Source: Pachysolen tannophilus NRRL Y-2460 (taxonomy: Eukaryota > Ascomycota > Pichiomycetes > Alaninales > Pachysolenaceae). Taken from it: a stretch of 37,392 nt of DNA. Position 1 is the first letter of the stretch. Each line of letters begins with the position of its first letter. The notes under the pieces were generated by a model that saw only the letters and a program-made list of their open reading frames with translations, did not search any database and was not told the DNA's origin. Where the stretch lies: contig KV454014.1 of assembly GCA_001661245.1 (NCBI GenBank), forward strand, positions 860,214-897,605, written 5' to 3'. The translations under genes were made by a program, and so were the position numbers. Positions 29,958-37,392 of this stretch are shown one piece after another.

Positions 29958-32261
29958 ATGGTTCAATCATCTGTTTTAGGTTTCCCACGTATTGGTGCTA
30001 ATAGAGAATTAAAGAAAGTTACTGAAGCTTATTGGGCTGGTAAAGTTGACAAAGAAGAATTATTTAAAGTTGGTAAAGAATTGAGAGCAAAGAATTGGAA
30101 ATTACAAAAAGATGCAGGTGTTGATATTATTGCTTCCAATGATTTCTCATACTATGATCAAGTTTTAGATTTATCCTTACTGTTTAACGTTATTCCAGCA
30201 AGATATACCAAGTACCAATTAGAGCCAGTTGATGTTTTATTTGCTATGGGTAGAGGTTTACAAAGAAAGGCAACAGAAACTACTCCAGCAGTTGATGTTC
30301 CAGCTTGTGAGATGGTCAAATGGTTTGATTCTAATTACCATTACGTTAGACCAACTTTTTCTCATACTACAGAATTTAAATTAAATAGTTCAAAACTGGT
30401 TGATGAATATTTAGAAGCTAAAGATTTAGGTGTTGAAACAAGACCAGTTGTTGTTGGACCTGTCTCTTATTTATACTTGGGTAAGGCTGATAAAGACTCC
30501 TTGGATTTGGAACCAATTACTTTATTGGAAAAAATCTTACCTGTTTATGCTGAATTATTATCAAAATTAGCTTCTGCTGGTGCCACTTCTGTTCAAATTG
30601 ATGAACCAGTCTTGGTTTTAGATTTACCAGAAAAAGTTCAAGCTGCTTATAAGACTGCTTACGAATTTTTATCTAAAAAAGAAGGTTTACCAAAATTGAT
30701 CTTAACCACTTATTTCGGTGATGTTAGACCAAACTTGGATGCTATCAAAAATTTACCAGTTGCTGGTTTCCATTTTGATTTTGTAAGAGTTCCAGAACAA
30801 TTGGATGATGCTATTGCCTCATTAAGTGATGATCAAACTTTATCCGTTGGTATCATCAATGGTAGAAACATTTGGAAAGCTGATTTCTCAAAAGCTATTA
30901 CCTTGGTTGAAAAAGCTATTGAAAAATTAGGTAAAGATAGAGTTATTGTTGCTACTTCTTCTTCATTATTACATACTCCTGTTGATTTAGAAAATGAAAC
31001 AAAATTAGATGCTGAAATTAAAGATTGGTTTTCATTTGCTACTCAAAAATTATCAGAAGTTGTAACAATTGCTAAAGCTGTTTCAGGTGAAGATGTTAAA
31101 GCTCAATTAGAAGCTAATGAAGCCTCTGTTAAATCAAGATCAACTTCATCAATCACAAACGATGCTGCTGTTGAAAAAAGAGTTGGTGCTATTGATGAAA
31201 AATTATCTACAAGAGCTGCTCCATTCCCAGAAAGATTAGCTGAACAAAAGAAGGAATTCAATTTACCATTATTCCCAACTACTACAATTGGTTCTTTCCC
31301 ACAAACAAAGGATATTAGAATCAATAGAAACAAATTTGCTAAAGGTCAAATTTCTGCTGAAGAATATGAAACTTTTATCAACTCTGAAATTGAAAAAGTT
31401 GTTAGATTCCAAGAACAAATTGGTTTAGATGTTTTAGTCCATGGTGAACCAGAAAGAAATGATATGGTTCAATATTTCGGTGAACAATTAAAAGGTTATG
31501 CTTTCACCACTAACGGTTGGGTTCAATCTTATGGTTCAAGATATGTTAGACCTCCAATTATTGTTGGTGATGTCTCTAGACCAGCTCCAATGTCTGTTAA
31601 AGAATCAGTCTATGCTCAATCTTTAACTGAAAAACCAATGAAAGGTATGTTAACTGGTCCAGTCACTTGTTTGAGATGGTCTTTCCCAAGAGATGATGTT
31701 TCACAAGAACTCCAAGCTTTACAATTAGGTTTGGCCTTAAGAGATGAAGTCCAAGATTTGGAAGCTGCTGGTATCAATGTTATTCAAGTTGATGAACCTG
31801 CTATTAGAGAAGGTTTACCATTAAGAGCCGGTAAGGAAAGATCAGATTATTTGAAATGGGCTGCTCAATCATTCAGAGTTGCAACTTCAGGTGTCGCTAA
31901 CAAGACCCAAATCCATTCTCATTTCTGTTATTCCGATTTGGATCCAAACCATATCAAGGCCTTGGATGCTGATGTTGTCTCTATTGAATTTTCAAAGAAA
32001 GATGATCCAAAGTATATCTCGGAATTCTCCGACTATCCAAACCATATTGGTTTAGGTTTATTCGATATCCATTCTCCACGTATTCCATCAACCGAGGAAT
32101 TCATTGCTAGAATCGGTGAAATCTTAAAAGTTTACCCAGCTGAAAACTTTTGGGTCAACCCAGATTGTGGTTTAAAAACTAGAGGTTGGGAAGAAACTAA
32201 GGCTCAATTGACCAATATGGTTGCTGCAGCTAAGCATTTCAGAGAAAAATACTCTAAATAA
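29958..32261 (+). CDS. MET6: Cobalamin-independent methionine synthase
   Basis: Transfers methyl from 5-methyltetrahydropteroyl-triglutamate to homocysteine, forming methionine in the cytosol. 767 residues, the same size as yeast Met6. It begins MVQSSVLGFPRIGANRELKK, the conserved N-terminal barrel start. The C-terminal barrel has LFPTTTIGSFPQT, VHGEPERNDMVQYFGEQ, IHSHFCYSD (zinc His and Cys) and NPDCGLKTRGWEE (zinc Cys). Codon bias is stronger than in its neighbours (AGA, GGT, CCA), which suits high expression. The ATG context AAAACAAAATGG is favourable. It neighbours TSC11 as in S. cerevisiae. Only two CTG codons are found: 75 in DLSL-x-FNVIP, where yeasts have Leu, and 147 at a variable site. 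Confidence 0.98.
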   Translation: MVQSSVLGFPRIGANRELKKVTEAYWAGKVDKEELFKVGKELRAKNWKLQKDAGVDIIASNDFSYYDQVLDLSLLFNVIPARYTKYQLEPVDVLFAMGRGLQRKATETTPAVDVPACEMVKWFDSNYHYVRPTFSHTTEFKLNSSKLVDEYLEAKDLGVETRPVVVGPVSYLYLGKADKDSLDLEPITLLEKILPVYAELLSKLASAGATSVQIDEPVLVLDLPEKVQAAYKTAYEFLSKKEGLPKLILTTYFGDVRPNLDAIKNLPVAGFHFDFVRVPEQLDDAIASLSDDQTLSVGIINGRNIWKADFSKAITLVEKAIEKLGKDRVIVATSSSLLHTPVDLENETKLDAEIKDWFSFATQKLSEVVTIAKAVSGEDVKAQLEANEASVKSRSTSSITNDAAVEKRVGAIDEKLSTRAAPFPERLAEQKKEFNLPLFPTTTIGSFPQTKDIRINRNKFAKGQISAEEYETFINSEIEKVVRFQEQIGLDVLVHGEPERNDMVQYFGEQLKGYAFTTNGWVQSYGSRYVRPPIIVGDVSRPAPMSVKESVYAQSLTEKPMKGMLTGPVTCLRWSFPRDDVSQELQALQLGLALRDEVQDLEAAGINVIQVDEPAIREGLPLRAGKERSDYLKWAAQSFRVATSGVANKTQIHSHFCYSDLDPNHIKALDADVVSIEFSKKDDPKYISEFSDYPNHIGLGLFDIHSPRIPSTEEFIARIGEILKVYPAENFWVNPDCGLKTRGWEETKAQLTNMVAAAKHFREKYSK

Positions 32262-32855
32262 AGCATTTCAGGTTGACTGGATTCATACCAATGCATTTAT
32301 TCAACATTAATGTATTGCATATTGTTTTTAATGACTTTTTTTCAAGTTAATTTTTTTAATTTTTGTCTTTCTCTTATTTTTCTTTTCTTTTTTTTTTGTG
32401 TGCTAAAATTAAAATGTATTTATTAATTTTTTTGCTTTTCATCTTTTTTTTTTTTTTTTGTTTTTTACTAAGTAGGGAAGAATTTTTTTTGTTCTATATA
32501 TATATATGGGATTTCAACATCGGTTTTTTAATAAGTTAATTAATATCATCATTATATTAGTCTTGATATTGTAGAATTTATTGATGGAAAAAGGTCGTTA
32601 AATGAGTTTAGAAAATTGGTCGTGCGCCCGCGAACTAAAACAGAAAATTAAGACTTCATCAAAGAATCAAATAATATAATATGTGGCCATCTCTTTTAAA
32701 TGGTAATGAAGAAGGCAAATAGGTTCTTTTTTAATTTTTTTGAATTTTGAATTGATTGATCTGAATGACTGTATAAGTTTGTTTGGGAGATTTTGTTTAG
32801 TAAAAGTTTGAATAGGGCGGGATCATTGGTACAGATTTTTTGTATTTAGTATAAG
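32262..32855. other. Intergenic MET6 / SHP1
   Basis: 594 bases: T-rich MET6 3' region, then the SHP1 promoter with a GC-containing patch (GTGCGCCCGCG, 32623-32633) and an Rpn4-like site at 32711. No gene is seen. Confidence 0.6.
32711..32720 (+). promoter_or_regulatory. Rpn4 (PACE)-like site upstream of SHP1
   Basis: GAAGGCAAAT, 136 bases before the SHP1 start. From memory, the Candida form of the Rpn4 site is GAAGGCAAAA (S. cerevisiae GGTGGCAAAA). Shp1 is a Cdc48/proteasome-pathway cofactor, so the site is plausible. Confidence 0.4.
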
Positions 32856-34195
32856 ATGCAATCCGATGAAGGTATAAATGATTTTGATAATCTTATTAGT
32901 GAATTTGTCGCAGTAACGGGTTCATCAACTGGAGCTGCTCAAAAATTTTTAGAGGAAAATAATTTTAATTTGAGCGTAAGTTAATTTTATTTTATTGAAT
33001 TGAAATGGATTGGTTTTATATCCAGCTTTTGGTTTTTTTCTTAAAAAAAATTTCAACTTTGTTCTTGATGTACTAACTAAAATATTTATATATATATATG
33101 AAAATAATATTATAGGATGCTATTCAAGATTATTATGAACCTCATGAAGAGCAGGAAAAGAATATTGATCAAGTTCCAAGACCCAGTGCAACTAGTTTCC
33201 AACCTCAAAATCAAAATCCTGGTACTTCTATGACGTCAGGATTTGGGTCAACATCAGCTTCTCAAAGATCTATACCGAAGACAAATAAATCAAAACCTAA
33301 ACCTAAATTTGAAACATTCCAACAATTGGTCAATGGTAAAGATGATGATGATGATGATGAAGATACAAACTTCTTCACTGGAGGAGAAAAATCGGCATTA
33401 GAAGTTGAAGATCCAAATGCAAATGATCCTTTACATGCAATTCAAGATTTGTTGAAAAAAGCTGAAAAGACAGGTCAAGAATTAAGGAATGAAGGATCTT
33501 CAACAGCACAACCAGTGAAAAAATTTAAAGGTACTGGTTATAAATTGGGTGATAGTGAAAATCCTTCAGTTGAAATACCAGATAATAGTTTTAGAAAACC
33601 AGAAAAGGCTACAAGAAACATCACTTTTTGGAAAGATGGTTTTACTGTTGGTGATGGAGAATTGTTTCGTTACGATAATCCTAAAAATAGTAGTTATATC
33701 CGTGAATTAAACAGCGGTAGAGCTCCATTACTGTTATTAAACGTTAAACCGGGTCAAGATGTTGATGTTAATATTACAAAGAAATTAGACGAAGAATATA
33801 AACCACAAAAGAAAAAAATACACCATTTTGAAGGAACAGGACATAGATTAGGCTCACCTGTTCCGGGTGATTTTTCCCTAAGTCAATCACAAGAATCTGA
33901 AACACAACAGGCGACCCCACTAGAACAAAAGGAAGAGCAACAGCCAAAAAAAGATGATGAAGGTGAAGGTGATGCAGTAATTCAATTTAGACTTGCAGAT
34001 GGTAAGAAAATTGTTCATCGTTTCAATTCTTCAGATCCAGTTCAAGTTGTATATGATTTCGTTGAAAATGAAACTGCGTCTTCTAGATCGTTTTTCTTAT
34101 CATTCGCTTTCCCAGTAAAACCAATTGAAGATAAGGAAAAAAGTATCAAAGAATCAGGTTTAATCGGATCTGTTGTTGTTCAAAGATGGAACTAA
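32856..34195 (+). CDS. SHP1: Shp1 / p47 Cdc48 cofactor (UBA-SEP-UBX), two exons
   Basis: Exons 32856-32975 and 33116-34195 give 399 residues. Shp1 recruits ubiquitinated substrates and PP1 regulators to Cdc48. The first exon encodes most of an N-terminal UBA-like domain (ISEFVAVTGSSTGAAQKFLE), finished by exon 2 (DAIQDYYE). An acidic Asp run follows. Two SHP boxes that bind Cdc48 are visible: FKGTGYKLG (about 176) and FEGTGHRLG (about 277). The SEP domain begins near 207 (NITFWKDGFTVGDGELFRYD). The UBX domain runs from about 325 to the end, with FAFPVKPIED in place of the usual FPR loop and a VVVQRW terminus. An ATG at 33230 would lose the UBA domain, so the spliced start is preferred. The single CTG (codon 246) is at an exposed site in the SEP domain. 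Confidence 0.96.
32976..33115 (+). other. Intron of SHP1
   Basis: 140-base phase-0 intron with GTAAGT, a perfect TACTAAC branch site at 33071-33077, and ATTATAG at the end. Splicing restores the UBA helix. Confidence 0.95.
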
Positions 34196-34216
34196 GAATT
34201 TAATCATCTTTAATGG

Positions 34217-34236
34217 CTGCTTTTTTTTTTTTTTTT

Positions 34237-34273
<37 letters not shown>
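34217..34273. repeat. Poly-T tract
   Basis: 57 bases, all T except one A, directly after SHP1. Read length accuracy is doubtful in such tracts. Confidence 0.9.
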
Positions 34274-34278
<5 letters not shown>

Positions 34279-34826
34279 ACTTCTTGCCTTTTCTATATAT
34301 TGTCTGTTTGCTTCTAATAGTTATTATTGGTCCTGACAGTTTTCCTAAATGTTAATAAAAAATGATTTGTTTTTCTTTTCATTTTAATTGAACGAACGTT
34401 GTTACACTAAAAACGTGTGGATGCGTTAGGGAGCATTAATTGATAATCTCATTAAATACAAATCGTGCCAACCTTTTTTGACTTTTGAATTTGGATCAAT
34501 ATTTATGCTTAATTGTACTTTTAATTCTAATTGCGATATTTTTTTTGCAATATAAATAATGTATGGTCTAAATTAAAAAAAACGGAAATACAGCAGAAGC
34601 ATATGTATATTTGCAACAGAAAGTCGCCTTTCAAAAAATAGCGCAGAACTACTTCTTTACAGTTTCCTATCCTCATTGAAATCTGAACCCAACGAATATA
34701 CGCTAAAGTAATGCATCCAAGATTTCTATTGGATAGTAGACTTGGTTTTTTATAGTAAAAAAGCAGCAAATTCTTGGTTTTCGAAATCTAGATTCTCATG
34801 CTAGAAACAAGTTATTTAATATTAGG

Positions 34827-34856
34827 ACCTAAATCTAATTTACCTAAATCTAATTT
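34827..34856. repeat. Exact 15-base tandem duplication
   Basis: ACCTAAATCTAATTT occurs twice in direct succession, then AATTTAC follows. Confidence 0.9.
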
Positions 34857-35754
34857 AATTTACGAAAAAACTTATGTAGAAAGCTAAAAACTTCCGTTGT
34901 AAAGCTAACTTTTGTCTCATTTCTGCAGTTGCACTTATTGAAAACAACAATAGAAACCTTCAAAGTAATTAGGCAACAATTTAAGGTCAACAATTGTAAA
35001 CCACCTAGCCGTTTTCACATCAAAAAATTGAAATTTTTCTTCTTTCCATTCCAAACATTTGGAGAACTTAAGTTTATGGTACGTGGGATACATACAACTT
35101 TGTGAAGTGGAAGTCAGAAGGAACTCAATATAATTCCTCTACCTTTTTTTTGTTTTTTTTTTTTTTTTTTTGCTTTTGCAGTTGTTATGTAGAGGACAGA
35201 TTATTATAGCTATTTTAGCAAAGTATACATCCATAGGCAAATTGAAATTATAAGGTCCTTCTTTAATTAAATCTGCAAGATTAAGTCCGTTGAATAGATT
35301 AGGTGCATATCATGTATAACTAATTGACAATATTAATGCATAATAATTCTCTTCACCACTTTAACTACCGTATAAAGTTTAGATAACCGTCCTCGCACCT
35401 GCGTTTAAATGAGGTTTTTCAAATATTTAACAAGAAATGTTATCCTTGTCTGAAAAACATATAAAGTGTCCTTCAGAACCCCATGAACTGTTTTTCCAAT
35501 AACTGGATAAAAATTTTTTTATTTTTTTTTTTTTTTGATATCTTTGATAACAAGTATTATTGGTGGTGGTGTTCCCATATTCTTTCCATCCAGAAGTTTA
35601 TGCATCGGACTGTAGATCTTTTTTGAAACTACACTATTATCTTCAGATACCATCTTTTATTAAATAAGAGGTATTATTCCGTACTTGAAGAGAAAAGCTA
35701 CAGAAATTTAAGTTTACAGATTAGGAGAAATCAGAAGGAAAAAACAAAAACAAA

Positions 35755-36771
35755 ATGGTGATTATTAGGCCAAGGTTCAGTTTCACTTTCTCCAGGAAAG
35801 TGTCAACCATAATCAACTCTATGACAATTGGTAGACCGGCGGAGATGGGTCCAAACATATTTCGCTTAACGCATGCTGATGCAAAAGAGTTACCAGTTGA
35901 GAAAGTCGTTGATTTATACTTCAAGAAATATTTGCCTATCTCTTCATGTCTTCCAACCCCTTTAAATAGACCTCAAGAACCATTAATATTTATTCCGGGT
36001 TTATTTGGATCGACAAAGATGTATAAAAAGGAAATTCAAAGATTATGTAACTTGTTGAATATCCCAGTGTACGCAGTAGATTTAAGAAGTCATGGCCAAA
36101 GCAAATATGCCTTACCGTTAAGTTTTAATGCATATGTTTCTGATATGGTGGCATTTATGAAACAACAAGGTATTGAGAGACTGAATGTTTCTGGATTTTC
36201 ATTGGGAGGCAAAGTTGCAATGGCATTAGCATTAAAACATCCAGAACTAGTTTCAAAAACTTTAGTCGTTGATATTTCACCGGCAACACAAATTCATTTA
36301 AGTCCAATGATTGATTCATTTATTAAAGGTTTAACCCATGTTGTTGAAGATGCTGGTATTAATTCAAAAGATAAAGATTGGTTTGAACAAGCAGACAACG
36401 CATTAGAAAAACATGTTCCTCATAAACCTACAAGAAGATACTTGTTGAATACTAATTTACTAAGAGAGCATCCAGTTAAGAAAGATGGTAAAGTTCATTT
36501 GAAATGTGCACTATATCATTTCAAATCTTCTGAAATTCTTGGCTGGCCAGAAGATGAATTTAAAGGTAAAACATATTTAGGTCCTGTTTTATTTCTCAAA
36601 GCAAAACACTCTGATTTTATTCAAGATTCTCATATGGATCAAATAGAGCAATATTTTCCAAATTACGAAATTAGGGAAGTAAATACCTACCATTTAATTC
36701 CGAATGAGAGACCAGATTTTCTCATTCAAAATTTTGCAAATTTTATTGGAAAGAAAGAAAGTTCATTTTAA
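35755..36771 (+). CDS. IMO32: Mitochondrial alpha/beta hydrolase, Imo32/ABHD11-Eat family
   Basis: 338 residues. The N-terminus (MVIIRPRFSFTFSRKVST) is rich in Arg, Ser and hydrophobics with no acid, a likely mitochondrial presequence. The fold is clear: FIPGLFGSTKMY (oxyanion loop), DLRSHGQS, nucleophile elbow GFSLGG with Ser149, VVDISP with Asp173, and His313 in YHLIPNERPDF. The Ser-to-Asp spacing of 24 equals that I recall for the ethanol acetyltransferase Eat1 (Ser121, Asp145). The family includes yeast Imo32 and the Eat1 enzymes that make ethyl acetate; sequence alone does not decide between them, though the Phe before Ser resembles Imo32. Start at 35755 has a good context. The single CTG (codon 143) falls where hydrolases of this type usually have Ala (GIERA...GHS). 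Confidence 0.85.
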   Translation: MVIIRPRFSFTFSRKVSTIINSMTIGRPAEMGPNIFRLTHADAKELPVEKVVDLYFKKYLPISSCLPTPLNRPQEPLIFIPGLFGSTKMYKKEIQRLCNLLNIPVYAVDLRSHGQSKYALPLSFNAYVSDMVAFMKQQGIERLNVSGFSLGGKVAMALALKHPELVSKTLVVDISPATQIHLSPMIDSFIKGLTHVVEDAGINSKDKDWFEQADNALEKHVPHKPTRRYLLNTNLLREHPVKKDGKVHLKCALYHFKSSEILGWPEDEFKGKTYLGPVLFLKAKHSDFIQDSHMDQIEQYFPNYEIREVNTYHLIPNERPDFLIQNFANFIGKKESSF

Positions 36772-37392
36772 AAATATTATAACGAAATACATATAATACT
36801 TTTATTTATTTTTTTTTTTTTTTTTCTTTGGCTTTTCTTATACTGGAGTTTTCTTTTCCTTCTACTTAATGATTATTTGTTTAAATTTTTTCAGCCTAAT
36901 TTATTATATATCAGTATTTAATTATGCATTTGAATCAAAAACTCGCTGTAAATACAAAATGTTCATTCTAAATACAGAATCTTTTGTCTTTGCCATTTTA
37001 CCAAACATTTGGTTCCTCTCTCTCTCAGGGAGAAATTCAGAGTTAAAAAAAAAAAAAAAAANAAAAAAAAACAGCCAGATTATCTGTTTGTTAAAACGTT
37101 AATTATTATATTAGATCAGTACTATAGAGCATTGCCATTAATAAATTAGAAATAAGATTTAAAACTTAAGGGTATTATTCTGTCTATTGGAATTGGATCA
37201 CATTATTTTTTTTCACAAATTAATTAATACAACAAAATAAAAATCAATAGATAAAACAAACTTATTTCCGCTAAAAAAATTTTAGTTAATCTGAGATATC
37301 AATTATTGAAACTGTGGTTGAACCAAAGGAAAAAATAATTTCCCTCACAATTAATGTATAGAAGTCCTTGTTTATTTGAATGGTTGTTCTTG
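36772..37392. other. Intergenic to window end
   Basis: 621 bases after IMO32 with T-rich tracts and no supported gene. AAACTGTGG, a good Met31/32 core, occurs near 37308-37317 and may belong to a gene beyond the window. Confidence 0.5.
37045..37071. repeat. Poly-A tract with one ambiguous base (N at 37062)
   Basis: Run of A with one N, showing that the assembly could not resolve the base or tract length here. Any frame crossing it is unreliable. Confidence 0.95.

Larger units (their letters stand above)
34196..35754. other. 1.56 kb intergenic region, no gene recognised
   Basis: It starts with a T-rich tract (34217-34273). The rest, about 34380-35700, is less homopolymeric than other gaps here but has no open frame I can support on either strand. 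A 15-base tandem repeat lies at 34827-34856. I looked for tRNA boxes, snRNA landmarks and LTR ends (TG...CA with target duplication) and found none. An unannotated ncRNA or a decayed gene is possible. Confidence 0.5.

Noticed and set aside
33230-34195. SHP1 as a single-exon gene starting at 33230
   Set aside because: It would lack the UBA domain, which an upstream exon with perfect splice signals supplies.
34527-34769. 80-codon frame on the minus strand
   Set aside because: Mixed hydrophobic and Cys-rich composition with no family resemblance; length is expected by chance.
34399-35000. Possible solo LTR (TGTTAC... start, CAACA words)
   Set aside because: No matching terminal pair, no target-site duplication, no primer-binding site and no second copy.

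Overview
The window is nuclear DNA from a budding yeast (Saccharomycotina). It is strongly AT-rich with long A/T homopolymers between genes. Fourteen protein genes with recognisable yeast relatives and one unrecognised gene are packed on both strands. Three genes carry a short intron with GTAAGT at the 5' end and TACTAAC-type branch sites. No rRNA, tRNA, transposon, LTR, viral relic or CRISPR array could be supported. One ambiguous base (N) lies in a poly-A tract near the right end.

Layout from left to right: PTC2/PTC3 phosphatase (+) converging on a TatD-family DNase (-); a JLP1-type sulfonate dioxygenase (-); the spindle-pole protein MPS2 (-), divergent from a small unrecognised gene (+); mitochondrial peptidyl-tRNA hydrolase PTH1 (+); cystathionine beta-synthase CYS4 (+); a free-standing GNAT acetyltransferase (+) followed by its longer paralogue SPT10 (+); the 2238-residue URA2 (-); AIM11 (+, intron); a probable INO80 subunit, IES5/Iec3-like (+); the TORC2 subunit TSC11/AVO3 (-), divergent from methionine synthase MET6 (+); the Cdc48 cofactor SHP1 (+, intron); and an IMO32/EAT-type alpha/beta hydrolase (+).

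Gene order helps naming. From memory of the S. cerevisiae map, the convergent PTC3-TatD pair (YBL056W-YBL055C) and SHP1 (YBL058W) are on chromosome II, while PTC2, MET6, IES5, TSC11 and AIM11 (YER089C to YER093C-A) are on chromosome V. Both sets occur here, as expected for an unduplicated ancestral block. One two-gene inversion converts the S. cerevisiae order of AIM11-TSC11-IES5-MET6 into the order seen here and points to IES5 for the gene at 23505. SPT10 and URA2 are also near neighbours in S. cerevisiae.

The most interesting signal is the CTG codon. It is very rare (3 in the 2238 codons of URA2) and tends to fall where homologues have Ala or another small or polar residue rather than Leu, most clearly at both CTG codons of the PP2C phosphatase and before the nucleophile elbow of the hydrolase. 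This fits a yeast that reads CUG as Ala (Pachysolen/Nakazawaea group) better than the standard code, but at least two CTG codons look Leu-like, so it remains a hypothesis. Translations described here use the standard code.

Three sulfur-metabolism genes (JLP1, CYS4, MET6) are present. JLP1 and CYS4 share a Met31/Met32-like 10-mer upstream. MET6 has an unusual cluster of TGCGTA motifs in its promoter.
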